Below, one piece after another: positions 50,328-61,582 of a DNA stretch of 64,000 nucleotides. Source of the stretch: Geothrix edaphica (GTDB lineage Bacteria; Acidobacteriota; Holophagae; Holophagales; Holophagaceae); assembly GCF_030268045.1 (NCBI RefSeq), contig NZ_BSDC01000002.1:1-64000 (forward strand), read 5' to 3'. Numbering within the stretch: position 1 is the stretch's first letter; the number at the start of each line of letters is the position of its first letter. Under the pieces are notes generated by a model. It saw nothing but the letters and a program-made list of their open reading frames with translations. It ran no database searches and was not told the DNA's origin. Position numbers and translations under genes: made by a program.

Positions 50328-52035
50328 AGCCTTTCGCCTCGATTTTGCTCCAGCTATCCTTCAGCCCCACGGTCCGGTTGAACACGGGCCTGCCCGGCTG
50401 GCTGTCCGCATCAACCGCGAAGTAGCCGGTCCGCTCGAACTGGAAGCGCTCGCCGGGGCGGGCCTCCGCCAGGCCGGGTTCCAGGCGCGCTTCGGCCAGG
50501 ACCTCGAGGCTGCTGGGGTTGAGGAGGGTCTTCCAGTCCTGGCCCTCGGCCACGTCCATGGGGTCCTCCTGGGTGAAGAGGGCCTCGTAGAGTCGCACCT
50601 CGGCCTTCACCGCGTGGGCGGCGCTCACCCAGTGGAGGGTGCCCTTCACCTTGCGGCCATCGGGCGCGTTGCCACCCCGGCTCGCGGGGTCCCACTCGCA
50701 GCGGAGCTCCATCACGGCCCCGGCGGCATCCTTGACCACCTCCTTGCAGGTGACCAGGCAGGCCCCCCGCAGGCGGACCTCGGCGCCGGGTGCCAGGCGG
50801 AACCACTTCCTGGGGGCCTCCTCGCGGAAGTCGTCCTGGTCGATGAAGAGCTCCCGGGTGAAGGGCAGCTTGCGGGTGCCCATGGCCGGATCGTCCGGGT
50901 GGTTCGCCACCTCCACCTCGAAGGCCTCAGCCTCCGTCATGTTGGTGATGACCACCTTGAGGGGGCGCAGCACCGCCATGCGGCGGGGGGCCCGCTTCTC
51001 CAGGTCCTCGCGGATGCAGAACTCCAGCAGGCCCACGTCGGCCACCATATCGCGCTTGGCCACGCCCACCCGCTCGGCGAAGGCCCGCACGGCCTCGGGC
51101 GTGTAGCCCCGACGGCGCAGGCCGCAGATGGTGGGCATGCGGGGATCGTCCCAGCCGCGGACTACCCCGTCCTGCACCAGCTGGAGCAGGCGGCGCTTGC
51201 TCATCACCGTGTAGGTCAGGTTGAGCCGGGCGAACTCGATCTGGCGCGGCAGGGGGCGCTGGAAGAACTTCCCCTCGACATCCTGCTCCAGGAACCACTC
51301 GTAGAGAGGCCGGTGGTCCTCGAACTCCAGGGTGCAGATGGAGTGGGTGATGGTCTCGATGGCGTCGGACACGCCGTGGGCGTAGTCGTACATGGGGTAG
51401 ATGCACCAGTCATCGCCCGTGCGGTGGTGGTGCGCCCGGCGGATGCGGTACATGAGCGGATCCCGCAGGTTCATGTTGCCGCTCGCCATGTCGATCTTGG
51501 CGCGCAGGACCTTCGAGCCATCCGGGAACTCGCCGGCCTTCATGCGCCGGAAGAGATCCAGGTTCTCGTCGGGGCTGCGATCGCGGTACGGGCTGGGCCG
51601 CCCCGGGGTGTGGAAGTTGCCGCGGTACTCCCGGATCTCCGCCTCGGTGAGGTCGCAGACGTAGGCCCTGCCCTGCTGGATCAGGTACTCCGCGTAGTCA
51701 TAGAGGAAGGGGAAGTAGTCCGAGGCGTAGTGCTCGCCCTTCCACTGGAAGCCCAGCCACTGGACGTCCTCGCGGATGGAGTCCACATATTCGACATCCT
51801 CTTTGACGGGGTTCGTATCGTCGAAGCGCAGGTTGGTGGCGCCGCCATAGGCCTTCGCCAGGCCGAAGTTCAGGCAGATGCTCTTGGCGTGCCCGATGTG
51901 CAGGTAGCCGTTAGGCTCCGGCGGGAAGCGCGTGAGCACCCGCCCCCCATGCTTCCCCGAGGCGCGGTCCGCCTCCACGATCTCCTCGATGAAGTGGAGG
52001 CTCTTGGGTTCGGGGGTCGGCAGGTCAGCGGACAT
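50326..52035 (-). CDS. glnS: Glutamine--tRNA ligase
   Basis: Class I aminoacyl-tRNA synthetase charging tRNA-Gln. HIGH motif in [25 protein letters not shown]-like [14 protein letters not shown], and GlnRS-specific [20 protein letters not shown] and the beta-barrel C-terminal part. Length 569 aa (E. coli 554). Start ATG 52035 after a GAGCCCCG context. With gltX nearby, both tRNA-Gln charging by GlnRS and glutamate charging are present. Confidence 0.96.
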   Translation of the reverse strand: MSADLPTPEPKSLHFIEEIVEADRASGKHGGRVLTRFPPEPNGYLHIGHAKSICLNFGLAKAYGGATNLRFDDTNPVKEDVEYVDSIREDVQWLGFQWKGEHYASDYFPFLYDYAEYLIQQGRAYVCDLTEAEIREYRGNFHTPGRPSPYRDRSPDENLDLFRRMKAGEFPDGSKVLRAKIDMASGNMNLRDPLMYRIRRAHHHRTGDDWCIYPMYDYAHGVSDAIETITHSICTLEFEDHRPLYEWFLEQDVEGKFFQRPLPRQIEFARLNLTYTVMSKRRLLQLVQDGVVRGWDDPRMPTICGLRRRGYTPEAVRAFAERVGVAKRDMVADVGLLEFCIREDLEKRAPRRMAVLRPLKVVITNMTEAEAFEVEVANHPDDPAMGTRKLPFTRELFIDQDDFREEAPRKWFRLAPGAEVRLRGACLVTCKEVVKDAAGAVMELRCEWDPASRGGNAPDGRKVKGTLHWVSAAHAVKAEVRLYEALFTQEDPMDVAEGQDWKTLLNPSSLEVLAEARLEPGLAEARPGERFQFERTGYFAVDADSQPGRPVFNRTVGLKDSWSKIEAKG

Positions 52036-52094
52036 CGGGGCTCACAGGATGCAAACCTCAAAGATACCCGCTGGCCGGCCCTCCCCGGTAATGG

Positions 52095-52910
52095 TCATCC
52101 CAGCCCCGCCGCCACCTGGGTGGCCCGCTCGATGCCGCGGGCGACGACGGAGCGGATGCGGCCGTCCTCCAGGGCCAGCAGGCCGGCGATGGTGCAGCCG
52201 GCGGGGGTGGTGACATCGTCCTTGAGGGCAGCGGGGTGGCGGCCGGTCTCCAGCACCATGGAGGCGGCTCCCAGGGTCATCTGGGCCGCGAGCTCCACGG
52301 CCACGGCCCGGGGCAGGCCGCACTGGACGCCGCCTTCGGCCAGGGCCTCGAGGATCACGAACATGAAGGCCGGGCCGCTGGCGCTGAGGCCCGTTACCGC
52401 GTCCATGTGCCGCTCGTCCAGGTCCATGACCCGGCCCAGGGGCTCGAAGAGGGTCCGAGCCTGGCCCAGCTGGGCCTCGGTGACCCCCTGCCCCGCCGCC
52501 AGCACCGTCATGCCCCGGCGGATGGAGCAGGGCGTGTTGGGCATGGCTCGCACCAGGGGCGTGCCCTCCGGCGTGTGCGCCGCCAGGAAGTCCAGAGTCG
52601 TCCCCGCGGCGATGGAGACCACCAGGGGCCGGTGCTCCAGCGCCCCCGCAGCGGCCAGGCCCGCCAGCAGGCCCTTCAGCTCCTTGGGCTTCACGCAGAG
52701 CAGCACCACCTCCGCGCGCCGCACCGCGGCGTTGGCGTCGTTCGACAGCGCGATGCCCAGGGCCTCGGCCCGGCCCTGGGCGGCCGCGGGATGCCGGGTG
52801 GCGGCGTGGATCCGGCCCGCGGGATAGCCCGACGCCTCCACCAGGCCGGCGCTGATGGCCTGGCCCATGGTGCCGAAGCCGAGGATGGCGAGCTGGGGAT
52901 GGCGGCTCAT
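52095..52910 (-). CDS. proC: Pyrroline-5-carboxylate reductase
   Basis: Last step of proline synthesis, NADPH-dependent. Rossmann start LAILGFGTMGQAISAGLVEA, then VVLLCVKPKELKGLL, VRAMPNTPCSIRRGMTVLA and GLSASGPAFMFVILEALAEG with the catalytic region DDVTTPAGCTIAGLLALEDG. 271 aa, normal. Ribosome-binding AGGGAG lies upstream. Confidence 0.96.
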   Translation of the reverse strand: MSRHPQLAILGFGTMGQAISAGLVEASGYPAGRIHAATRHPAAAQGRAEALGIALSNDANAAVRRAEVVLLCVKPKELKGLLAGLAAAGALEHRPLVVSIAAGTTLDFLAAHTPEGTPLVRAMPNTPCSIRRGMTVLAAGQGVTEAQLGQARTLFEPLGRVMDLDERHMDAVTGLSASGPAFMFVILEALAEGGVQCGLPRAVAVELAAQMTLGAASMVLETGRHPAALKDDVTTPAGCTIAGLLALEDGRIRSVVARGIERATQVAAGLG

Positions 52911-52927
52911 GGCGACTCCCTGGAACG

Positions 52928-52953
52928 AAAAACCCCCGCCGGGGGGGCGGGGG
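52928..52953 (-). terminator. Rho-independent terminator of the gltX operon
   Basis: On the minus strand CCCCCGCC/GGCGGGGG with a 5-base loop and TTTTT tail. Confidence 0.82.
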
Positions 52954-53092
52954 TGGATGGCGGAACCTGGATCCAGGTCAGCCGATCACGCGACTCCCCC
53001 CGCACGCAAGGTGCTAGGGCGCGGGTGGATGGCCGGAATGAGGATCATGCCAACCAATATAACGAGTTCGGGCTTCCGGCGGGAGAAAACCG

Positions 53093-53437
53093 CTATTGGT
53101 CCCGCCCCTGGCCCAGGGTCCACCAGTCACAGGCCTCCAGGTCGGAGACCACGAAGCCCTGGCGCATCTCGGAGATGCGCTGGAAGCGGGTGCAGGCGGG
53201 CGTGTGGAAGCCGGTCGTGACCTCGCCGGGGCCCGAGCGCACACCGAAGTAGAACTCGGACTGTTCGAGGCCCAGCCGAACCGCCGTCTCCTGGAGGGCT
53301 TCCCGGTGGTCCATGCCCTCGGGGATGCCCTGGATCACCTGCACGGTCTCCCCGGCGATGATGGTGGGGGCGTAGGCCGCGGCGCCCTGGTCCTCCAGCA
53401 CGGCCAGGGTGATGTGGGTGAACTCCTGGAGGTCCAT
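53093..53437 (-). CDS. Hypothetical protein coupled to gltX (114 aa)
   Basis: Starts at ATG 53437, overlapping the gltX stop (TGATG), so it is made from the same transcript. The product is soluble: FTHITLAVLEDQGAAAYAPT, then GETVQVIQGIPEGMDHREAL and a C-terminal FVVSDLEACDWWTLGQGRDQ. No family recognised. Gap to the following terminator is 140 bases without a gene. Confidence 0.72.
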   Translation of the reverse strand: MDLQEFTHITLAVLEDQGAAAYAPTIIAGETVQVIQGIPEGMDHREALQETAVRLGLEQSEFYFGVRSGPGEVTTGFHTPACTRFQRISEMRQGFVVSDLEACDWWTLGQGRDQ

Positions 53438-54909
53438 CAGAGCCAGCGCTTCAGCCGCTCGGCGACTTCCCCGGGACCCACGAGCATCAGGGTGTCGAAG
53501 ATGCCGGGGCTGACGGGCTTGCCGCAGATCGCCACGCGGAGGGCCTGGGCCAGGTCCTTGGTCTTGAGGCCGTGCCGCTCGAGGATGGCGTTGAAGCCGG
53601 CCTCCAGGCCCTCGTGGCTGTAGTCGGTGAGCCCGGCCACGTCCCGCAGGGCGGGCTTGACCGCCGCGGTCATGAACTTCTCCACGGCCTTCTCGTCGAA
53701 GCCGGCGGGCCGCTCGAAGGCGAAGCGCAGGACCTCGGCCATGTCCGTGAGGGACTTGCCCTTCTGGGTCGACTGGATGGCCTGGGCCTTCCAGGCGTCG
53801 GGCTTCCCGGCCCATTCCGCCGGCATGAAGGGGCGCAGGTGCGGCTCCAGCTCCTGCCAGGAGGCCCGCTGGATGAGCTTCTGGTTCAGCCACTGGAGCT
53901 TGTCCATGTCGAAGCGGGCGGCGCTCTTCTGGCAGTCGGCCAGGTCGAAGAGCTGGATCATCTGCTCGTCCGTGAGCAGTTCCTCCTCGGCGCTCTCCAC
54001 GGCCTTCCCGTCGATCTTGGGGGTCCAGGAGAGCCGGGCCAGGGCCAGCCGCACGGCGGAGGGCAGCAGGCCCATGGCCTGGTACTCGGTGATGCTGGTG
54101 GCGCCGTGGCGCTTGCTGAGCTTGGCGCCGTCGGCACCCAGGATCATGGGCACGTGGGCGAAGGCGGGCAGGTCGTAGCCGAAGGCCGCGAACAGGGGGA
54201 TCTGCTTGGGCGTGTTGTTCAGGTGGTCGTCGCCGCGGATGACGTGGGTGACCTCCATGTGGGTGTCGTCCACCACCACGCAGAAGTTGTAGGTGGGCAC
54301 GCCGATCTCACCGGGGCCCTCCCCGGTGCGGGCGATGATCCAGTCATCGAGGCTGTCCGCCGGGAACCGGGTGTCGCCCTTGATGAGGTCCGGCACCACG
54401 ATGTCGCCGTCCACGGGCATGCGGAAGCGGATGGCGGCGGGCTGGCTCGCGTCGTGGCCCGCGGCCGCGCAGCCCTTTCCTGCGTCCAGGCCGCGGTTGT
54501 ACTGGAAGACCTTGCCGGCGGCCTCCACCGCCTTGCGCCGCTCATCCAGGGTTTCCCTCGAGCAGCGGCAGCGGTAGGCCAGGCCCTTGTCCAGCAGCTC
54601 CTGGATCTTGGCCCGGTAGAGGTCCATGCGCTGCATCTGGCGGTAGGGGCCGTGGGGACCCTTCCACTGGCTGGGATCGCCCACGACCGGGCCCTCGTCC
54701 CAGTCCAGCCCGCACCAGGCCATGCCTTCCTCGATGATGCGGATGTTGTCGTCGGTGCTGCGGGAGAGGTCGGTGTCCTCGATGCGCAGGATGAAGCGCC
54801 CCCCGTGCCTGCGCGCGAAGAGCCAGCAGAACAGGGCCGTGCGCACCCCGCCGATGTGGAGCATGCCGGTGGGGGACGGGGCGAAGCGGGTGACGACCTG
54901 GCGGGACAT
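53437..54909 (-). CDS. gltX: Glutamate--tRNA ligase
   Basis: Charges tRNA-Glu. HIGH-type motif FAPSPTGMLHIGGVRTALFC, RFILRIEDTDLSRSTDDNIR, zinc-site-like YRCRCSRETLDERRK, and KMSKS-type GADGAKLSKRHGATSITEYQ. 490 aa is normal for the family. Start ATG 54909 lies after GCCTTCCC; the C-terminal anticodon-binding part ends in GEVAERLKRWL. Confidence 0.96.
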   Translation of the reverse strand: MSRQVVTRFAPSPTGMLHIGGVRTALFCWLFARRHGGRFILRIEDTDLSRSTDDNIRIIEEGMAWCGLDWDEGPVVGDPSQWKGPHGPYRQMQRMDLYRAKIQELLDKGLAYRCRCSRETLDERRKAVEAAGKVFQYNRGLDAGKGCAAAGHDASQPAAIRFRMPVDGDIVVPDLIKGDTRFPADSLDDWIIARTGEGPGEIGVPTYNFCVVVDDTHMEVTHVIRGDDHLNNTPKQIPLFAAFGYDLPAFAHVPMILGADGAKLSKRHGATSITEYQAMGLLPSAVRLALARLSWTPKIDGKAVESAEEELLTDEQMIQLFDLADCQKSAARFDMDKLQWLNQKLIQRASWQELEPHLRPFMPAEWAGKPDAWKAQAIQSTQKGKSLTDMAEVLRFAFERPAGFDEKAVEKFMTAAVKPALRDVAGLTDYSHEGLEAGFNAILERHGLKTKDLAQALRVAICGKPVSPGIFDTLMLVGPGEVAERLKRWL

Positions 54910-54922
54910 GGGAAGGCTCCGG

Positions 54923-55001
54923 GCGATCAGCGATCAGCTACCAGCCATCAGACAAAGCAGCGGGCGCCATCGGCGCCCGACTGATAGCTGAGAGCTGACA
55001 G
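54923..55001. repeat. Seven-base tandem repeats flanking a hairpin
   Basis: Units such as GATCAGC GATCAGC TACCAGC CATCAG lie on one side and CTGATAG CTGAGAG CTGACAG on the other, inverted around the stem CGGGCGCC/GGCGCCCG (54961-54979). Between the MglA-like gene end and gltX start. The hairpin is the probable terminator of the MglA-like gene. Confidence 0.6.
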
Positions 55002-55002
55002 C

Positions 55003-55890
55003 CTATTTAATATACAGCTTCAGCTTGATCTCGACGGGACCCTCGCCGCTGAAGAGGCTGCGATCCAGCACGATGGGTACCTCGACCACGCTGCGGTGGG
55101 GCATGTGGGCCGGCGGGAAGGCCTGGGTCGGGGAGAAGGCCGAGTCGACGGGGAACTCGTCGATCTCCTCCAGCAGCTCGCCGGCAGACAGCTCTTCGAC
55201 TTCCAGGGGCTTGGTGGATTCCGCCATGGCGGGGGGAGGCGGTGGCGGGGGCGGTGGCTCCCCTCCGGTCAGAATGGTCTGCGGTTCCTCGACCACGCCC
55301 CCGCCGTATTTCTCGGCGAGGCTCTTCAGCACCAGCCGGGCCACGCCCGTGAGCGTCTCCTTCACGCCCTCGCCCCGCATGGCACAGGCCTCGAAGGTGG
55401 GGACATGGAAGAGGTTGATCTCCTTGTCCAGGGTGCCCACGGGCAGGGCGTTTGGCGTGTCCCGCTTGTTCCACTGGATCACGTGGGGGATCTTCGACAG
55501 GTCCGTGCCCTGCTCTTTCAGGTTGGCGATGAGGTTCTGGAAGCTCTCCTTGTTGCTCTCCAGGGCCGGCGCCTGGGAGTCCGCCACGAACACCACCGCG
55601 TCGGCGCCGCGGAGCACCAGCTTGCGGGTGGCGTCGTAGAAGACCTGGCCGGGCACGGTGTAGAGCTGCACCCGGGTCTTCATGCCCCGGATGGTGCCGA
55701 GGTCGATGGGCAGGAAGTCGAAGAAGAGGGTCCGGTCCGTCTGGGTCGCCAGGGACAGCATCTTGCCCCGCCCCTCGCCGGGCAGGGTGTCGTAGACATG
55801 CTGGAGATTGGTCGTCTTCCCGCAAAGGCCCGGGCCGTAGTAGACGATCTTGGCCGTCAACTCTTTCGTGGCCGCATTGAACAGCACCAT
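55003..55890 (-). CDS. MglA-like small GTPase with C-terminal extension (295 aa)
   Basis: The first 195 residues are an MglA/Arf-like GTPase: P-loop VYYGPGLCGKTTNLQHVYD, RTLFFDFLPIDLGTIRGMKT, switch II TVPGQVFYDATRKLVLRGAD and the base-binding QWNKRDTP. In myxobacteria MglA sets cell polarity for motility. Here it continues past a run of nine Pro (about residue 213) into an acidic tail (EVEELSAGELLEEIDEFPVD) and a short beta-type end. No mglB gene is adjacent. The extension's role is unknown. Confidence 0.92.
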   Translation of the reverse strand: MVLFNAATKELTAKIVYYGPGLCGKTTNLQHVYDTLPGEGRGKMLSLATQTDRTLFFDFLPIDLGTIRGMKTRVQLYTVPGQVFYDATRKLVLRGADAVVFVADSQAPALESNKESFQNLIANLKEQGTDLSKIPHVIQWNKRDTPNALPVGTLDKEINLFHVPTFEACAMRGEGVKETLTGVARLVLKSLAEKYGGGVVEEPQTILTGGEPPPPPPPPPAMAESTKPLEVEELSAGELLEEIDEFPVDSAFSPTQAFPPAHMPHRSVVEVPIVLDRSLFSGEGPVEIKLKLYIK

Positions 55891-56030
55891 GCCTTCACCT
55901 TCGCGATCTTCCGGGAAGATTGGCGGGTCTGCGGCATGCCGTCAAGAAAGAACCGAGATGACCGTTCTATCCCCCGGCCCGCCGATGATGCGCTACACTT
56001 CCGGCCATCCCACCATCCTTGAGGGTTTCC

Positions 56031-57032
56031 ATGGCCAAGCTGCTGGTGCACGAAAGCGCGGGAGTCCGCGAGTTCGAGATCGTGGATAACGAAGTCCACA
56101 TGGGGCGCGAGCTGGACAACACCCTGCGCCTGCCGGATCCCAGCATCAGCCGCCATCACTGCGTGCTGCGCAAGGTGGGCGGGGGCTATGAGATCCAGGA
56201 CCTCCAGAGCAGCAACGGCGTGCTCGTGAACGGCAACCGGGTGCAGTCCTCCCCGCTGCGGAACGGCGACCGCATCACCCTGGGCCAGATCCAACTCACC
56301 TTCCAGGACCCCCTCTCCGAAGTCGGGGCCACCGTGACGGTGAGCCGTGAGGAGGCTCCCCAGCCCCCCCTCGGCACCGTGCGCATGTCCGCCGACGAGC
56401 TGGCCGCCATCCATACCGGGAAGCCCCCCGCCGGAGAGGCCCAGCCCTCCACCGGGCCCGTCCCGGTCAAGGTCGTTCCCCCGATCCCGCCGGTGGCACC
56501 GCCCCCGGCCCCCAGGCCCGCGCCCTCCACCGGCCCATCGTCCCTGCCCGGCTTCCTCCAGCCCTACCTGCCCTCCGTGCCCGACGACGCGATGCCCACG
56601 GGCGAGCGCGGGGACTTCGGGTCGCGCCTGCTGGCCTACCTCATCGACATCGCGCCCCTGGTGGCCCTCTGGGTGCTCATCTTCGTGTTGCAGATGGTCC
56701 TGAGTGCCATTCTCGGGGCCGGCGCCTGCCTGGTGTCGGCGCTGATCGGCCTTCTGCACCTCGTCGCGGTCATCGGCTACGCGTGGTTCTTCCTCCCCTA
56801 CTGCTGGATCAAGTTCGGGGCCAGCCCGGGCAAGAAAATCATGAAGCTGCGGGTGGTGCCCGAGGACAATCCCGTCGGCCGCATCGATGTGACCGGGGCC
56901 ATCCTCCGCATGGTCGGCCACCTGGTCAACGGCGTGCTGCTGGGCCTGCCCTACCTCATGATCCTGGGCGCCGAGCGGAAGGGCCTGCAGGACATCATCT
57001 CCAAGTCCCTCGTCATCAAGGTCGACCGCTGA
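56031..57032 (+). CDS. FHA-domain and RDD-family membrane protein (333 aa)
   Basis: Residues 1-95 form an FHA domain (IVDNEVHMGRELDNTLRLPD, SISRHHCVLRKVGGGYEIQD, LQSSNGVLVNGNRV), which binds phosphothreonine. A Pro-rich linker (VVPPIPPVAPPPAPRPAPS) leads to an RDD membrane domain (GSRLLAYLIDIAPLVALWVL; FGASPGKKIMKLRVV). ATG 56031 has GAGGG 5 bases upstream. It probably links Ser/Thr-kinase signalling to the membrane; no kinase gene is in the window. Confidence 0.88.
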   Translation: MAKLLVHESAGVREFEIVDNEVHMGRELDNTLRLPDPSISRHHCVLRKVGGGYEIQDLQSSNGVLVNGNRVQSSPLRNGDRITLGQIQLTFQDPLSEVGATVTVSREEAPQPPLGTVRMSADELAAIHTGKPPAGEAQPSTGPVPVKVVPPIPPVAPPPAPRPAPSTGPSSLPGFLQPYLPSVPDDAMPTGERGDFGSRLLAYLIDIAPLVALWVLIFVLQMVLSAILGAGACLVSALIGLLHLVAVIGYAWFFLPYCWIKFGASPGKKIMKLRVVPEDNPVGRIDVTGAILRMVGHLVNGVLLGLPYLMILGAERKGLQDIISKSLVIKVDR

Positions 57033-57091
57033 CGCGGGGGTGATCTGACGCCGGCGCCCGCCACCGCGGGCCCCCTTCGTCTGGAGAGCGG

Positions 57092-57619
57092 ATGATCCTC
57101 ACCGGCAAGCAGATCCTCGAGGCCCGGGACCAGGGCCGCCTCCGCATCGACCCCTGGCGCGACGACCAGCTGAACCCGAACAGCTACAACCTGCGCCTGG
57201 GCGACGACCTGGCCGTCTACACCGAGCGCGAGCTCGACATGGCCAAGCCCAACGGCATCGAGTTCCTGAAGATCCCCCCCGAGGGTTTGCTGCTGAAGCC
57301 CGGAACGCTGTACCTGGGGCGCACCCTGGAGTACACCGAGACCCACGGCATGGTGCCCATGCTCGAGGGCCGCAGCAGCGTGGGGCGCCTGGGGCTCTTC
57401 GTCCACGTCACGGCGGGCTTCGGCGACATCGGTTTCTGCGGCTTCTGGACCCTGGAGATCAGCTGCATCCAGCCCGTGCGCATCTACGCCGGCGTGGGCA
57501 TCTGCCAGATCTTCTACCACACCGTCAGCGGCGACTACGACAGCTACGAGTCCGGCAAGTACCAGCGGAACTCGGGCATCCAGCCTTCGATGCTGTGGAA
57601 GGATTTCGTGAAAGAGTGA
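57092..57619 (+). CDS. dcd: dCTP deaminase
   Basis: Makes dUTP from dCTP for thymidylate synthesis. RLRIDPWRDDQLNPNSYNLR, LEGRSSVGRLGLFVHVTAGF and GDIGFCGFWTLEISCIQPVR are the trimer active-site motifs, with the catalytic Glu in TLE. 175 aa is normal. GGAGAG lies 6 bases before the ATG. Confidence 0.95.
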   Translation: MILTGKQILEARDQGRLRIDPWRDDQLNPNSYNLRLGDDLAVYTERELDMAKPNGIEFLKIPPEGLLLKPGTLYLGRTLEYTETHGMVPMLEGRSSVGRLGLFVHVTAGFGDIGFCGFWTLEISCIQPVRIYAGVGICQIFYHTVSGDYDSYESGKYQRNSGIQPSMLWKDFVKE

Positions 57620-58030
57620 TCAGGGCTGGGTCTGGAGCACCCAGATCCAGTTGGCCAGCAGCAGGGTGACCCCCACGGCCAGCAGGGCGCCGCGCGCCCG
57701 GAGGGACAGTTCCACCCGGGGCGCCCGGCCTGTGGCCAGCCGGACCAGCAGCCACAGGCCGCCCAGACCCAGGCCCAGGGCCACCAGGGGGTTCAGGCGC
57801 AGGGCCTCCCCCCAGGCGCCCCTGCCGAAGGCCAGCACCACCCGCGTGCTGCCGCAGGTGGGGCAGGGATGGCCGGACCAGCGGTGGAAGAGACAGGTTT
57901 CGAGGGAAGGGGCACCCCGCCCTTCCAGCAGGACGCCCCCCAACACCAGCAGCAGCCAGGAGCCCACCAGCACCGCGGCCCACAACGGGGGCCGCGGCAA
58001 CCGGGGGACACGCTCCCAGCGGACCGGCAC
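57620..58030 (-). CDS. DUF2752 membrane protein (136 aa)
   Basis: Contains the family signature HRWSGHPCPTCGSTRVVLAF, a Cys-pair motif followed by G-(S/M)-T-R, between membrane helices (WAAVLVGSWLLLVLGGVLL; LVALGLGLGGLWLLVRLA; ALLAVGVTLLLANWIWVL). Function unknown. Convergent with dcd; the stop is next to that of dcd. Confidence 0.88.
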   Translation of the reverse strand: MPVRWERVPRLPRPPLWAAVLVGSWLLLVLGGVLLEGRGAPSLETCLFHRWSGHPCPTCGSTRVVLAFGRGAWGEALRLNPLVALGLGLGGLWLLVRLATGRAPRVELSLRARGALLAVGVTLLLANWIWVLQTQP

Positions 58031-58043
58031 GAAGCCTTTCGGA

Positions 58044-58334
58044 TCAGTGTCCGCGCATGGCTCCGAGGACGGCCATGCCGCCGAAGAACACCATCCAGAC
58101 GAGCGACAGGATGCCCAGCACGCAGCCGATGATCCCGAGGATCTTCGCCGCCTTCGTCAGCCCCTCGCCGCTGGGATCCATCTGCCCTTCGGCCATGGCC
58201 TTGAGGTCGCTGCTGCCCATGACCCAGGCGAGGATGGCGAAGATGATGCAGCAGATGATGCCGAGGATGCCGAAGACGAGGAGCATGGTGCCCCGGTGGG
58301 CCTTCACCGGTGCGGCGGACGTGTAGTCGTTCAT
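58044..58334 (-). CDS. Small membrane protein, DUF4190-like (96 aa)
   Basis: Two helices: MLLVFGILGIICCIIFAILA and ILGIIGCVLGILSLVWMVFF, with the loop GSSDLKAMAEGQMDPSGEGL typical of DUF4190-type proteins. Lies 13 bases upstream of the DUF2752 gene, so the two form an operon. GGAGC lies before the ATG. Confidence 0.8.
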   Translation of the reverse strand: MNDYTSAAPVKAHRGTMLLVFGILGIICCIIFAILAWVMGSSDLKAMAEGQMDPSGEGLTKAAKILGIIGCVLGILSLVWMVFFGGMAVLGAMRGH

Positions 58335-58446
58335 TGGGGGCTCCTGGGAGCGGAGGGCCCGGGGATCACCCCGGATATGGTTGGGAATGGACCCAGTCTA
58401 GAGGGAGTCCACGAGCTTGGGTAGGGACTCCGTGGGAAAGGCAGGT

Positions 58447-60051
<1,605 letters not shown>

Positions 60052-60151
60052 GGCCAATCCGGAGGGAGTGTTGAGTTTAACACGCGCTGTAGGCCTCTTC
60101 GGCCAGGCGCGGTATTCTATGAGGTTCCACCTGAAGGTGGCTGGAGATCCG

Positions 60152-61528
60152 TTGACCAAAGTCGGTTTCATGTCCCTGGGCTGCCCCAAGAACCTGGTGG
60201 ATTCGGAAGTCATGCTGGGCCACCTGCGGCTCAAGGGCTACCAGATCACCCCCGTGCTGGAAGAGGCCCAGGTGCTGGTGGTCAACACCTGCGGCTTCAT
60301 CGACGCCGCCAAGCAGGAGAGCGTCGAGGCCATCCTCCAGGCCGCGTCCATGAAGAAGGAGGGCGCCTGCGAGAAGCTCATCGTGGCGGGCTGCCTGGTG
60401 GAGCGGTACCGGGACGAGCTCATGACCGAGCTGCCGGAGATCGACGCCTGTATCGGCACCCGCGACATCGAGCAGATCGCCGAGGTCATCGGCGCCGGTG
60501 CGGCCTTTGAGCTGAACCCCAATCCCGACTACCTCTACACCGAGGCCAGCCCCCGGATGCTCACCACGCCCAAGGCCAGCGCCTACCTGAAGATCAGCGA
60601 GGGCTGCGACCATGCCTGCGCCTTCTGCGTCATCCCGCAGCTCCGGGGCGCCCAGCGGAGCCGCAGCATCGAGAGCGTGGTGGCCGAGGCGAAGAACCTG
60701 GTGGCCCAGGGCGTGCTGGAGATCAGCCTCGTGGGCCAGGACACCACGGACTACGGCCGCGATTTCGGGGATCCCGACGCCCTGGAGAAGCTGGTGCGCG
60801 CCCTCGGCTCCGTGGAAGGCCTGCGCTGGTTCCGCATCCACTACGCCTATCCCAACCGCCTCACCGACGGTCTGCTCCACGCCATGGCCGACACGCCCAA
60901 CTGCGCCCGCTACCTGGACATGCCCCTGCAGCACGCGGACGCCGCCATCCTCAAGGCCATGGCCCGGGGCGGCAGCCGGACGCAGTTCCTGAAGCTCCTC
61001 GAGAAGGTGCGCCGCATCGTGCCGGGCATCGCCATCCGGTCGAACTTCATCGTGGGCTTCCCCGGCGAGGACGAAGCCGCCTTCGAGGAGCTGAAGGCCT
61101 TCGTGCAGGAGGCCCGCTTCGACCATGTGGGTGTCTTCACCTACAGCCCCGAGGAGGGCACCACCGCCCACGGCCTGGGCGATCCCGTCGCGAAGCGCAC
61201 CAAGGAGGCCCGCAAGCGGCGCATCCTCGAGCTGCAGCAGAAGATCGCCCGGGAGAAGAACCAGGAGAAGGTGGGCACGGTCATCGACGTGCTGGTGGAA
61301 GGCGCCCACGAGGAGACGGATCTCCTCGTGAAGGGCCGCCACCAGGGCCAGGCCCCCGAGATCGACGGCAACGTGCTGCTGGTGGATGGCGCCCCCCAGG
61401 TGAACACCATCCAGCGGGTGCGCATCGTGAAGGCCCACGCCTACGACCTCATCGGCGAGGTGGAAGAGGGCGGCCTGGAAGCCACCACCGCGGCCTACGA
61501 AGCCTCCTTCCGGGCGAAACGGGCCTAA
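60152..61528 (+). CDS. rimO: Ribosomal protein S12 methylthiotransferase
   Basis: Radical-SAM enzyme adding a methylthio group to an Asp of ribosomal protein S12. MTTase part: GFMSLGCPKNLVDSEVMLGH and VLVVNTCGFIDAAKQES; SAM cluster CDHACAFCVIP; C-terminal TRAM domain. The TTG at 60152 with GGAG 5 bases upstream gives the usual N-terminus; ATG 60119 would add 11 residues. Divergent from the cyclase gene. Confidence 0.95.
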   Translation: MTKVGFMSLGCPKNLVDSEVMLGHLRLKGYQITPVLEEAQVLVVNTCGFIDAAKQESVEAILQAASMKKEGACEKLIVAGCLVERYRDELMTELPEIDACIGTRDIEQIAEVIGAGAAFELNPNPDYLYTEASPRMLTTPKASAYLKISEGCDHACAFCVIPQLRGAQRSRSIESVVAEAKNLVAQGVLEISLVGQDTTDYGRDFGDPDALEKLVRALGSVEGLRWFRIHYAYPNRLTDGLLHAMADTPNCARYLDMPLQHADAAILKAMARGGSRTQFLKLLEKVRRIVPGIAIRSNFIVGFPGEDEAAFEELKAFVQEARFDHVGVFTYSPEEGTTAHGLGDPVAKRTKEARKRRILELQQKIAREKNQEKVGTVIDVLVEGAHEETDLLVKGRHQGQAPEIDGNVLLVDGAPQVNTIQRVRIVKAHAYDLIGEVEEGGLEATTAAYEASFRAKRA

Positions 61529-61582
61529 ACGGACTCCGAAAGTCCTCGTAGGACCTTGAGAACCGTTCTCCGGGGATCCTTC

